A DNA stretch of 64,000 nucleotides from Haloferax denitrificans ATCC 35960 (GTDB taxonomy: Archaea; Halobacteriota; Halobacteria; Halobacteriales; Haloferacaceae): assembly GCF_000337795.1 (NCBI RefSeq), contig NZ_AOLP01000006.1:1-64000 (forward strand), written 5' to 3'. The notes under the pieces were generated by a model, which was given only the letters and a program-made list of their open reading frames with translations, had not been told where the DNA came from and did not search any database. The position numbers were made by a program, and so were the translations under genes. The stretch's first letter is position 1; every line of letters starts with the position of its first letter. Of this stretch, positions 53,284 through 61,903 are shown piece after piece.

Positions 53284-54543
53284 TCAGGGAATCAATGGTT
53301 GCCCACCAAGCGGCTCGAATCGCGAGTCCCGAAGGATAACCGCCTGGACGATGTCTGAGTCCTCGAGTAGATGGTAGAGGTAGGGAGTGACGCCTCGTCC
53401 CCGTCCCCTCCCGACAACGCGTTCGGTCCGTCCGAGAATATCGAGAAACACGGCCTCGTTAAGCCGGTCATTCATCCGGCGTTGCGAGAGTGTATCCATG
53501 TCCAGTTGGTTTGTGATGTACCTGTAGACCTCGTAAATCTCGTTGCTCGAAAACTCGGCCTCATTCTTGGACTCAACGAGTGCCGCGAGCGCGAGAATTG
53601 GTGCTTTTGCCTGGGTTGGTTGGTCTTTGAGTAAGGCAGCAAAGCGGTCCATGTCAGCCTTATCGCGAGCGTCCTTGACGTGTTGATCAGTTACTTTCTC
53701 AGCATCGCTATTCTTCGCGAGTTCGCCCGCGTTTCGGAGGATGTCTAGTGCCTTCCTGGCGTCGCCATGTTCTTGTGCTGCGTACGCCGCACAGAGCGGG
53801 ATGACGTCGTCAGTAATCACGCCCGGTCTGAAGGCGTCCTTACGATTCTCCATAATAGCACGGAGTTGATTCGCATCGTACGGGGGGAAGATGAATTCAG
53901 TATCTTGGAGACTACTCAACACACGTTCGTCGAGCGATTTTTTGAACGAGATTTTGTTGCTGATCGCGATGATCCCCAGATTGCACGAATCAATCTTCCC
54001 AGCCTCACCAGCACGCGAGAGTTGCATCAGAACTTCGTTCTCTTGCAGTTTGTCGATTTCGTCGAGAATGACGATCACGACATCATAGAGTTCGTCGAGG
54101 ATTTGCCAGAGTCGATGATAGTACGCGTCGGTCGAGAGCCCTGTTTCGGGGATAGAGATACCAGTCCTCTCGGGGTTATTGAGTTCTCGAGCAAGGTTGA
54201 CGACGACACGGGTTTCGGTAGACGATTGTGTACAGTCAACGTATGCTCGACCCATATCCACGCCTTGATTTCCGGCATAGCGTTGGGCACTCCGTGTGAC
54301 GTGTTTCGTGACGAGAGACTTTCCCGTTCCAGTTTTCCCGTAGATAAGCGTGTTCCGCGGCGAGCCACCGCTGATAGCTGGATGAAGGGAAGACACGATA
54401 TTCTCAATCTCCTCGTCCCGTCCGATGATGCGGTCCTCGTTAGGGATGTGGTCGATCTCGAGCAGTTGTTTTCGCTCGAATATCGGGTCCTCAGCAGCCC
54501 ACATTTCATCAAGTGAGCTTTGTTCCTTGCCGCCTGAATCCAT
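53284..54543 (-). CDS. orc1/cdc6: Orc1/Cdc6-family replication initiator
   Basis: The 419-residue protein is a complete Orc1/Cdc6. It has Walker A GKTGTGKSL, Walker B VIVILDEIDKL, sensor-1 LGIIAISNKIS, sensor-2 HGDARKALDILRNAGEL and a C-terminal winged helix (about 320-410) ending in RVVGRGRGRGVTPYLYHLLE that contacts ORB DNA. It recognises the ORB repeats at 54586-55084 and loads MCM helicase. An ORB overlaps its promoter (54586-54608), so it likely controls its own expression. Confidence 0.95.
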   Translation of the reverse strand: MDSGGKEQSSLDEMWAAEDPIFERKQLLEIDHIPNEDRIIGRDEEIENIVSSLHPAISGGSPRNTLIYGKTGTGKSLVTKHVTRSAQRYAGNQGVDMGRAYVDCTQSSTETRVVVNLARELNNPERTGISIPETGLSTDAYYHRLWQILDELYDVVIVILDEIDKLQENEVLMQLSRAGEAGKIDSCNLGIIAISNKISFKKSLDERVLSSLQDTEFIFPPYDANQLRAIMENRKDAFRPGVITDDVIPLCAAYAAQEHGDARKALDILRNAGELAKNSDAEKVTDQHVKDARDKADMDRFAALLKDQPTQAKAPILALAALVESKNEAEFSSNEIYEVYRYITNQLDMDTLSQRRMNDRLNEAVFLDILGRTERVVGRGRGRGVTPYLYHLLEDSDIVQAVILRDSRFEPLGGQPLIP

Positions 54544-54585
54544 ACAATCGACACCCGGTGGAGATCATATAAATATAGGGTAATT

Positions 54586-55084
54586 CACACCCCATGCGTC
54601 GAATGTAAGAACCACCATAGACGGTCGTTTGAACCTATTAACTGCGTATTCAAGAACCACTTAGACATCCAAGCGTCGATTGTAACACACACCCCAACTG
54701 TCGAGTGTAAACCTCGCTTCGACGCGGGTCTGCACCGGGAGTGCACCCTAGGTCTCGAATGTAAATCGGCCCATCCTGACGTTACAAAACACTCGCTTAG
54801 CGTCGGCCAAGCAGACACACCCCACCTGTCGAAAGTAAATACCCGGTGAATACGGTCGACAGAAGCTCTATCGCCCCGTAGGATGAGGCCCAACAAGCAT
54901 AGTGTCTCGTCTAATTGGTATACGGAATTCGTTTTCGTGTATTCGACTTATACTTTCCGCTAATTAGATATGTCCGCGAGCAGAGAATCGAACAATCGAA
55001 GTGGGCTCAGGCACTTTCAACCGGCAATCTGAGTCCCCTTACCCCATCTATTTCGAGCGTTTACATTCGACACCTGGGGTGTGG
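54586..55084. other. Replication origin with ORB repeats and AT-rich unwinding region
   Basis: Repeats of the form CACACCCCANNNGTCGAATG lie at 54586-54608, 54688-54710, 54743-54764 and 54816-54839, with a degenerate one at 54666-54687. One repeat faces the other way at 55060-55084. Between the outer repeats is the AT-rich sequence 54900-55000 (CGTCTAATTGGTATACG; CGCTAATTAGATATG), the probable unwinding element. The layout next to orc1/cdc6 is the usual haloarchaeal origin. Confidence 0.88.
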
Positions 55085-55116
55085 GTGTCGTGGTAATAAT
55101 TCAGACAAGAATACAA

Positions 55117-55204
55117 CTCGTGCAATACGATTATTTCGAATGGCCGCATCAAGCTCTTGACGGACGAACGCCAGCCAAGGTGGTCCTAAACTGGACAGTG
55201 CCTC
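55117..55204. mobile_element. Relic right end of an IS6-type element
   Basis: CGTGCAATACGATTATTTCG, then GGCCGCATCAAGCTCTTGAC, GGACGAACGCCAGCC and a terminal GGACAGTGCC match the last 85 bases of the intact IS at 55379-56123 with many substitutions. Confidence 0.75.
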
Positions 55205-55378
55205 GGAAGCAAATGTGTCCTATAGATTATAATCACCGCGTGACATTACCGTCGTAGGACTATGCTCGGACTTTCAGCTCAAGAGGTTCTACGGGTTCTA
55301 ACGGTACTGGTGTCGTTTGTCGTTGCCTCAGCACCTATACTCTACCCAGACTACTCATTCTTCACAAAGAGAGCAAAC

Positions 55379-56123
55379 GGCACTGTCTAGTTAAGTCAGT
55401 TTGAGAAGCGAGCAGGTCGTTGAGTTAATTTGGGATGAAGCTCGCAGACCTGCTCAGCGAGTGCTTTGCGGTGGATTTAGAAGAAACTTGGGAGCGTGAG
55501 CGGACGGCAACGCCCGTCAGGGCGTTCGCCGTCCAGCTCCACGCGACCGGATGTTCACTCAGAGAGACAAAAGAAATTCTTCGATTACTCGGCGTTGAAC
55601 GGTCTCATCAAGCTGTTTGGCAGTGGGTACATCGACTGGCTGACAGCGGTCACAACCCGCCTGAGGCGAAGCCGAAGCGGGTTGCAGTCGACGAAACCGC
55701 TGTCAAAATCAATGGCGAGTGGTCTTGGTTGTATGCTACAATAGACATCGAGACAAAGCTGATTCTTGACGTCGAATTGTTTGGACGACATGGTACCGAT
55801 CCGGCTGCTGCGTTTCTCCATCGACTTTCCGAGAAACACGATCTCTCAGAGGCTGTGTTTCTGGTTGATGGCTACGGCTATCAGACTGCCCTCTCTCGGT
55901 TAGGATTGAGCGGTCGGCTTGACTACGTCGAGCGAAACCTCATCGAAAAATGGTTTCACACCCTCAAAATGCGAGTCGACCGCTTCCATAATTCGTGGGT
56001 GGGCAGTCACGGAAGCGTCCGCGAGTGGTTCATACAATTTGCGCAATACTATAACTTTCAACGACCGCATCAAGCGCTCAACGGACGAACGCCGGTTGAG
56101 AAAGTCACTAACTAGACAGTGCC
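55379..56123 (+). mobile_element. IS6-family insertion element with 8-bp target duplication
   Basis: The element is 745 bases long with inverted ends GGCACTGTCTAGTTA (left) and TAACTAGACAGTGCC (right). The target duplication GAGCAAAC is at 55371-55378 and 56124-56131. Perfect ends and duplication indicate a recent insertion. Confidence 0.93.
55435..56115 (+). CDS. IS6-family transposase
   Basis: The 226-residue transposase has an N-terminal HTH (TGCSLRETKEILRLLGVERS HQAVWQWVHRL) and a DDE core: VAVDETAVKINGEWSWLYAT (first D), AVFLVDGYGYQTAL (second D) and NLIEKWFHTLKMRVDRFHN (E). It ends YYNFQRPHQALNGRTPVE. Length is normal for haloarchaeal IS6 elements and the gene is intact. Confidence 0.92.
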   Translation: MKLADLLSECFAVDLEETWERERTATPVRAFAVQLHATGCSLRETKEILRLLGVERSHQAVWQWVHRLADSGHNPPEAKPKRVAVDETAVKINGEWSWLYATIDIETKLILDVELFGRHGTDPAAAFLHRLSEKHDLSEAVFLVDGYGYQTALSRLGLSGRLDYVERNLIEKWFHTLKMRVDRFHNSWVGSHGSVREWFIQFAQYYNFQRPHQALNGRTPVEKVTN

Positions 56124-56639
56124 GAGCAAACAATGGTATCGAGAAGTTGTCACGTATCCGTGAGAAACATGACGACGTGAAACTATCATACTTGGAGGTT
56201 GATGATAACGAGTTCCAAGAAATCGTTGAGGTCATTGAATTAGTCTACTCGTACAACGGTGACCCAGAGCGTATCTGTATGGCAGTTGGGCCAATTTCTT
56301 CGATCGGGGAATTCACTGGGTTTGGAATGGAGTATGGTATCGGTGAAAACGGAGTGATATATGTCGAAGAGAAAGACGGCAGCCAGGAACTTTTGCAGTG
56401 GCGGCCTTGGACCCCCAGTGCTACTCTTGGAATGAAGCGCTTGAAGAGGGGAATTAAACAGAGAGCCCAGGAACGGAGCCATACGATTACGGTAGAGTTT
56501 GCAGTGTTGTGGGCTACAATTTCGATTGTCCTCGTCGTTTGAATGGCGATACCAGGCTCTTCTCAGAAGTCCACAAATGGGATACCACCAGTAGATTCAG
56601 CATAGGTTAGTCTAATTTGACAACATAAGTCTGATAGAA

Positions 56640-57096
56640 ACCTTCGTCAGCATCTTTCAGAACCCGGCATTAGGAAACCTGTTTTTGCTACTAGCAGCTG
56701 TGATTGGTGTTGCGGGGAATTACAAACTATATCGGGATCGGCAAAGCCATCGTCGTGACATCCTTCGTGTAGCCCTCCTCTCGGAGATCGTCAGTATGCA
56801 GCCAGCTGTTAGAGATCTTGACCACCAAAAGCCAGTTGATGAAATGGCTACGGGTTTCCCGGAGTTTTTCCGAAGACGAGAGAGACTCTACTTTCGATAC
56901 CGGACTACGTAATCTCGACAAGGTAGATTGGGTTCCTCCAGAGTACCAATCCCATTTAGATGAGGCAAAACAGCAGTTACGCAACGGTAGCGTAGAAGCT
57001 TTAGCTGAGTACGAACGAAAATCCGCTCTCCGAATAGCATTGGATGAACTCGAAAAGATCGAGTGGGCACCACCGTCGGATGAGGAGAGCGTTTGA
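56640..57096 (+). pseudogene. Frameshifted gene with an N-terminal membrane helix
   Basis: The first frame reads LIETFVSIFQNPALGNLFLL, LAAVIGVAGNYKLYRDRQSH, up to FPEFFRR. The rest of the protein is in the next frame (SEDERDSTFDTGLRNLDKVD, WVPPEYQSHLDEAKQQLRNG, ending EWAPPSDEESV). A single indel near 56865 joins them. No ATG is visible at the front (TTG at 56685 is possible). The protein would be a membrane-anchored cytoplasmic domain of unknown role. Confidence 0.6.
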
Positions 57097-57273
57097 TAAT
57101 TGTATCTGAGCTGCCGGAATACGGTTTCTGAGAATACTCCTGAGTCGTGAGTCGACTTCTATATCAAGCCGACCAAGACGGTGTGACTGCTCGTCTGTTC
57201 GAACGAATTTGGGTGACCCACTAACGCCCAATCTCGACCGAACACAGCAGTTCTGAATAGAGAGTAACTACCC

Positions 57274-58182
57274 TCACACCCGACTGGCCAACCGATCTTC
57301 GAGGTCTCTGACCTCTGCTGTCTCATCAACGGCTTCCGTCCAACGGCGAGGTAGCTGTGACTGACCAAATCGAGCACCAGCGACTGCCCCAGCGATAGCA
57401 CCGATCGTGTCTGCATCACCACCGCGGTTGACCGCGGTTACAATCGCGTCCTCAAGCGTCGCTGCACCAAGTGCGTCGTGAAGTGCAGTCTGCAGCGAGG
57501 ACACGACGTATCCAGAGGTTTTCAATGCGTCCGGAGACTCTCCACAAGCAATCGGTTCGAGCGCATCAGTAAGCGCCACAGGAGCATCACTACCAACGAA
57601 GTCAAGTGCGTCACGAAGCGGTGTGTCAGCGTCCTTGAGAAGACCAGCGATTGTGAGGTTCAACACAGCACATCCCCACGTACATCGAGGATCAGCATGT
57701 GTGATTTGGGAGGATTGTCGGCTCACGTTTACTAGGGTGTCCCAGTCAGTCGCATACGGAATCGCCAGTGGTGGACATCGCATCACGCTGCCGTTCCCAG
57801 CGTTTTGCCCTTCCGGAATCGAATCCCAGACTGCCTGGCCAGCCTCGTCCCATACTGCACCGTGTTTGAGTCGACTGAGCGCCCGGAGAGTCATCCGTCC
57901 AATGTCGAATGGTTCGCTGTCGTACCACGTTACGAACCTATCAGCGATGTCTCCTGGAGAGAACTCGTCATTTTCTGCAAGACTTCGTGCGATACACAGG
58001 GCCTGCTCAGTGTCATCAGTAATTGTCCCGGCTGGTTGGTTCCAGGTCCCGTACCCAACCATGTCGGTAAGGCGCCCGTGCTCATTAGCAATTGCTTCTG
58101 CAGACGTGAACTCAACTGGTCGACCCAGTGCATCTCCACACGCGAGTCCCAACAACACGCCACCGGCCCGATTAGAATCCAT
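57274..58182 (-). CDS. ADP-ribosylglycohydrolase family protein (DraG-like)
   Basis: The 302-residue protein has the hallmark residues of the ADP-ribosylglycohydrolase fold: GLACGDALGRPVEF, ITDDTEQALCIARSL (first metal-binding TDDT), NAGNGSVMRCPPLAI and the second site NRGGDADTIGAIAGAVAG. Members remove ADP-ribose from proteins or DNA using two magnesium ions. No ADP-ribosyltransferase gene is adjacent; the next gene upstream (58264-59280) encodes a PD-(D/E)XK protein in the same direction. Confidence 0.9.
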   Translation of the reverse strand: MDSNRAGGVLLGLACGDALGRPVEFTSAEAIANEHGRLTDMVGYGTWNQPAGTITDDTEQALCIARSLAENDEFSPGDIADRFVTWYDSEPFDIGRMTLRALSRLKHGAVWDEAGQAVWDSIPEGQNAGNGSVMRCPPLAIPYATDWDTLVNVSRQSSQITHADPRCTWGCAVLNLTIAGLLKDADTPLRDALDFVGSDAPVALTDALEPIACGESPDALKTSGYVVSSLQTALHDALGAATLEDAIVTAVNRGGDADTIGAIAGAVAGARFGQSQLPRRWTEAVDETAEVRDLEDRLASRV

Positions 58183-58263
58183 GTGGAAGGCTCCGGTGAC
58201 AAATCAGAAATATTTTCGCACAGATGACGTCACTGGCAAAGGCTTTGCCTTCGGGATTGATGT

Positions 58264-59280
58264 TCACACAACATCGTGGGGATGTACGACCCACTTCTCT
58301 TTGGAGACGTCTAACAGCGTAAGACCGTGCTTTTCGAAGCTTGGCTTCATCATCTCATCTGCGATTCTAATACTCTTGGCGGCTAGTACAGGGATTACTC
58401 TTTGTTCAGCTGCGATTGACGGATAGTCCTCAGTAAAGCAGTCCGAGTAAAATAGGGATTGGCCGAGATACTGGTAGACGTCAGAAACAGATTGAATGGG
58501 CTGACTCTCGGTTTTTAATTCGGTTACGTAGACTGCTTCTGGCCTAACGATAACAAGATCGCCCCGAGCAGCGCCAGAGGAAATACCAGAGCCGAAACTC
58601 TGTGCGATTTCTGCTTCTGTCCAGAAGCCCTTCGGAGTTTTTTTGGGACCGCTTGGCTTGAGGACTTCTGAGATAGTTCGATCAGTAGTAATTTCCCTAT
58701 CTAAAGTCGCCGCGGATCGCTGTATTCCAACTGGAACCTCCTGTTGAGCGAATACAAAGTCATTCTCCTGCGTCTCTAACCATCTAAGCAACCTCCCAGC
58801 CAATGCGTCCTCCTCAGCAGTAGTCCCAGAGGCTGCACGGACTGTGATGTCACGTTCTTCAGACGTGAACTCGCTTTGTCTTTGTTCGTATCGCTCAATT
58901 AGTGCAGTGTCGAGAGAATCTACCTCTGCGTCTCGCTGAATCAGGTATTCTAGCAATTCACGAGCTTGTCCCAACCGTCCGTCTACAGCCTGAGTAAACG
59001 CAACATCACAATTGAGTGGTAGTTGTGCCGATGGAGTGTCTAGCGAAGGGGACTCGTTTTCACCGTAGCCACATAGTTGACCCAAGTAGAATTGTGGCTG
59101 TTCAGTGGGATTATCTCTGAGAACTTCAAGTGGATTATCAATATCAACATCACTCAATAATTGATCTTTAGATAACGGTGTCAGTATATGATGTGCAAGT
59201 GCCAAATCGTCCGACGTCAGAGTCTGGGAACCATTGGTTCTCTCGTACAGGAGGTGCAAAGGCACTTCAAATACTTTCAT
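58264..59280 (-). CDS. PD-(D/E)XK nuclease-fold protein
   Basis: The 338-residue protein has a helical N-terminal part and a C-terminal nuclease core: GAARGDLVIVRPEAVYVTEL KTESQP, with Asp in ARGDLV and E-x-K in VTELKTE, followed by the helix YLGQSLFYSDCF. Such proteins are restriction-like nucleases, often in defence or repair. It is 81 bases upstream of the glycohydrolase gene on the same strand. The exact family is not recognised. Confidence 0.6.
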   Translation of the reverse strand: MKVFEVPLHLLYERTNGSQTLTSDDLALAHHILTPLSKDQLLSDVDIDNPLEVLRDNPTEQPQFYLGQLCGYGENESPSLDTPSAQLPLNCDVAFTQAVDGRLGQARELLEYLIQRDAEVDSLDTALIERYEQRQSEFTSEERDITVRAASGTTAEEDALAGRLLRWLETQENDFVFAQQEVPVGIQRSAATLDREITTDRTISEVLKPSGPKKTPKGFWTEAEIAQSFGSGISSGAARGDLVIVRPEAVYVTELKTESQPIQSVSDVYQYLGQSLFYSDCFTEDYPSIAAEQRVIPVLAAKSIRIADEMMKPSFEKHGLTLLDVSKEKWVVHPHDVV

Positions 59281-59715
59281 CAGTCTAGACGAGAGTCAGT
59301 CAAAGTAATAACATAATGGGGTGACTGCAGTATAGTGACCATCCTGATCGACACTCGTCTGTGTTTTTTACGATAACGAGCAATTAGACCGTTCTCTTAG
59401 ATCCCGTTCGACAAGCCCTGTCCCTTAGAATTCAAAGAGCGCAATCAGTCCTGAAACATCCTCTCGTACGGACTAATGTCCAACTGTGAGTCCCGGCTGT
59501 TACAACAATCCCGTTGTACCATCACTTTTCCACCTAAGCGAGGCAATTTGGACACGCCCAATTTCTTTGTTGGACGCAATTCCAGTGTCACACTATTGTC
59601 CTTGAATACACTATTCTCTCTACCGCAGAGATCCATCGAATTTCTCAACAATCACCACCAAATGTCTCATATCCGATGTAGTGCTTTATTACAAGTACAT
59701 CCAATTTGAGACACC
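59281..59715. promoter_or_regulatory. Intergenic region ending in a nested palindromic operator
   Basis: No gene is supported in the 435 bases. The last 51 bases before the ATG at 59716 form two concentric inverted repeats, TGTCTCA/TGAGACA (59663-59669, 59707-59713) and GATGTA/TACATC (59675-59680, 59696-59701), around a TTTATTAC sequence. They are a probable binding site for the regulator that follows. Confidence 0.5.
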
Positions 59716-60642
59716 ATGCTAGAGGAGAATGAGTTGCGAATCATGGCGACACTTGATTCCCCTAAAAAGCGCCGAGCACTTGCTACTGAGCTCGGGTATG
59801 AGCCGGGGACCATCACGAACGCTGTGGTACATCTCGAAAAATTGGGATTGGTCACCCGTGAACGGGTGGGAAACGAGACGATAATACACCCAACGTCTGC
59901 GAAGTGCCTCGAGGTGTACCAAGACCTCACGGCAACCAACTCCCACGTTGACTTCCCGGAATTGCTGACGTCGTCGATGCTTCGCGTCCTCTATTATCTC
60001 CCCGCGGATGAACCAGTGTCGGCAGCCGAGCTTGCCCAACGAACCGAGGTGTCACGGGCAACTGTCTATCGGACGCTCAAGACGCTTACAAACCGGGCAA
60101 TAGCTGTTAAGCAAGGAACGAGATACCACCTCACCGAACAGTTCTCAGGACTTCACAAGTTCGCCGTGGAGCTCCGGCACCAACACCACCGTACGCAAGT
60201 CCAGACCGACATCGGGAGTGGAACACTTCTGTGGGAATCTTATGACGAGTTCATTGTGCGAACAGACGAGGGTGTTGACGACAGTCAGTACCTGCTAACA
60301 GGACTCGATGCATTCAGCGAATACGGTCTGCAGTTTTTCACGCGCTCGGGGAACTATTACTTCTACTCAGAAAGCCGAGAGTCACTCTCACCGGCCGATT
60401 TGGTCTGTCACCCACTCCTCATCGAGAACGACGCTCGCCACCGAAAGTACGCTATACTTCTCATTACCGCAACCAACACATCCCACGAAGACGTTCACAA
60501 AGTCGCAACATCCTACGGAGTCGAAGACATCATCTCACCTCTCTTGACGTACCTACGAACAGAAGGCGAACAGTCCTCAGCCCAAACCCCACCCTGGTCT
60601 GAAATGGAATCGCTCGCTCGTGACTACGAGGTAGAGATATGA
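59716..60642 (+). CDS. Two-domain winged-helix regulator
   Basis: The 308-residue protein contains two HTH units: residues 1-60 (NELRIMATLDSPKKRRALAT, ELGYEPGTITNAVVHLEKLG) and about 75-140 (LLTSSMLRVLYYLPADEPVS, AAELAQRTEVSRATVYRTLK). The C-terminal 150 residues form an alpha/beta domain (YDEFIVRTDEGVDDSQYLLT; RKYAILLITATNTSHEDVHK) like those of haloarchaeal regulators coupled to a nucleotidyltransferase or small partner. The stop codon overlaps the start of the next, decayed gene (ATGA). The nested palindrome in front suggests autoregulation. Confidence 0.75.
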   Translation: MLEENELRIMATLDSPKKRRALATELGYEPGTITNAVVHLEKLGLVTRERVGNETIIHPTSAKCLEVYQDLTATNSHVDFPELLTSSMLRVLYYLPADEPVSAAELAQRTEVSRATVYRTLKTLTNRAIAVKQGTRYHLTEQFSGLHKFAVELRHQHHRTQVQTDIGSGTLLWESYDEFIVRTDEGVDDSQYLLTGLDAFSEYGLQFFTRSGNYYFYSESRESLSPADLVCHPLLIENDARHRKYAILLITATNTSHEDVHKVATSYGVEDIISPLLTYLRTEGEQSSAQTPPWSEMESLARDYEVEI

Positions 60643-60906
60643 CCCGCGAGTCGACGTTGGAATACACGGCGATCCGAGAACAGTTTCACGAACTCGCGAA
60701 CCGTAGACCGTGAACGGGTCGCTCAGTGTATTCGACTACTTGCGGAAACCGAATACGATGACGACCTGTACGAAGGAGTTCCCGAACGGGCGGTTGAATC
60801 GAAGCTTGGTGAGGAGACAGCTACGTCCGATATTGAGTGGCTCCACTAGATCGGAGTCGTCAGATACGGTGAGGACGGCTCACTCGTCCTCCAAGAGAAA
60901 ATTTGA
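60639..60906 (+). pseudogene. Decayed partner gene of the two-domain regulator
   Basis: The frame starts in the ATGA overlap (MTRESTLEYTAIREQFHELA NR), is broken by a frameshift near 60705, continues as DRERVAQCIRLLAETEYDDD and AVESKLGEETATSDIEWLH, and meets a TAG at about 60847 before VVRYGEDGSLVLQEKI and a stop. It was a small winged-helix-like protein co-translated with the regulator and is now inactive. Confidence 0.65.
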
Positions 60907-60953
60907 TACCCGAATGGTAAAATCCAAACATCGTTTCCTCGTACAATCAGTTA

Positions 60954-61154
60954 ATGAGTGAGCCAAAAGACGCGGACACGAGACCAAAAATATCAGTTGC
61001 AGTTGTAGATAAGAGCCACACGAACGAAATCCCAGACAATATTGACTCTGAGTTATATACGACAACAAGGCCTGAGTCATCGTTGGTTGAGTTTGCGGCC
61101 GACCCTGACGGGGAACTGGCAGAGGCACTCAGGCGAAACGGATTCGACGTCTGA
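60954..61154 (+). CDS. Small acidic protein of unknown function
   Basis: The 66-residue protein (SVAVVDKSHTNEIPDNIDSE, SLVEFAADPDGELAEALRRN) has clear protein-like composition. No motif is recognised. It lies 48 bases after the decayed gene and before an orphan element end at 61214. Confidence 0.55.
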   Translation: MSEPKDADTRPKISVAVVDKSHTNEIPDNIDSELYTTTRPESSLVEFAADPDGELAEALRRNGFDV

Positions 61155-61213
61155 GCTAATCCACTTACACACCTACCTAACAGCTATTCCTGCAAAAAAG
61201 TCGTAGAATAATA

Positions 61214-61229
61214 GGATTTCAACAGAGCC
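61214..61229. repeat. Solo right end of the GGCTCTGTTGAA element family
   Basis: GGATTTCAACAGAGCC is a perfect 16-base copy of the IS5/MITE terminal repeat in inverted orientation, with no left end nearby. Confidence 0.6.
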
Positions 61230-61333
61230 GAAAAATGCTATCCCTACGCGAGAGCCCTTCATCACCAGCCTTCTCTTCCTCAATTTTTCATCTTTCACAC
61301 GGGTGCTGAACCGTACTTGCGCGTGTCTCTCAT

Positions 61334-61657
61334 TCACCTGCCCGAATTGACTGGCCCTTTATATTTCGACTTGATTTTGTCTCCCTCTCGCCACTGCCAG
61401 TAGTAGTATCGGTTGTCGTTGATCTCTTTGACAGTGATCGTCGCCTTCGTGGGGACATCGTCTGGAAGGTCGTCCGACCGTTCTTCGAGCTCGCCTTCCG
61501 GTGACTCGTCCTCAAGACGAGCCTCGCGCACCTTGTGTTCGGCCAGCTCTTCGGCATAGCGGCCAACGTCCCGAAGACGGTTCGGCGATGATCCATTGAG
61601 AGCGTTGACGACTTCCGTGGGGAGGTTCGGCGGCGGCGTTGGTGGTTCGTAGGACAT
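61334..61657 (-). CDS. DUF6788-like small plasmid protein
   Basis: The 107-residue protein begins with a proline-rich start (SYEPPTPPPNLPTEVVNALN), has a charged helix and ends in NRYYYWQWREGDKIKSKYKG, a pattern (YYxWxWREGxKxxSxYxG) I associate with the DUF6788 proteins of haloarchaea and methanogens. It may bind nucleic acid. The ATG at 61657 is chosen because the longer start (61684) crosses the operator-like repeat at 61674-61714. Confidence 0.6.
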   Translation of the reverse strand: MSYEPPTPPPNLPTEVVNALNGSSPNRLRDVGRYAEELAEHKVREARLEDESPEGELEERSDDLPDDVPTKATITVKEINDNRYYYWQWREGDKIKSKYKGPVNSGR

Positions 61658-61673
61658 CGGCTGCTGCCTCGTG

Positions 61674-61714
61674 TTAACCAACACAAGTCGCTAATCAAAA
61701 ATTTTGTTGGTTAA
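61674..61714. promoter_or_regulatory. Inverted repeat at the DUF6788-like promoter
   Basis: TTAACCAAC (61674-61682) and GTTGGTTAA (61706-61714) are a perfect 9-base inverted repeat around an A/T-rich core. It lies just upstream of the ATG at 61657 and could be an operator. Confidence 0.5.
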
Positions 61715-61903
61715 GTCAGTGCCGCGAATCGTATCCAAGACTCAGAACAAACCCACACAGCCTCTTTTCAGCTCACCATCCACGGGTCAAAGCGCCAAAC
61801 CAGGATTATCGTACAAAGTATCATACCCTAGAAGGTGTTATCGTAATTGCAAACATATCTTAGCACCCACAAACTAATATGAGCGTAATCCGTCTCTAGG
61901 ACA

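Larger units (their letters stand above)
55262..56542 (+). pseudogene. Membrane-anchored protein gene split by a recent IS6 insertion
   Basis: The frame starts at ATG 55262 (MLGLSAQEVLRVLTVLVSFV, then VASAPILYPDYSFFTKRAN), is broken by the IS at 55379 and continues in the same frame from 56132 (NGIEKLSRIREKHDDVKLSY through to a C-terminal hydrophobic helix FAVLWATISIVLVV). Removing the IS and one 8-base duplication restores a 175-codon gene exactly. The middle domain (VEVIELVYSYNGDPERICM; GMEYGIGENGVIYVEEKDG) is soluble, between two membrane segments. Family unknown. Confidence 0.9.

Noticed and set aside
53767-54516. Long frame antisense to orc1/cdc6
   Set aside because: It is a shadow of the conserved initiator gene.
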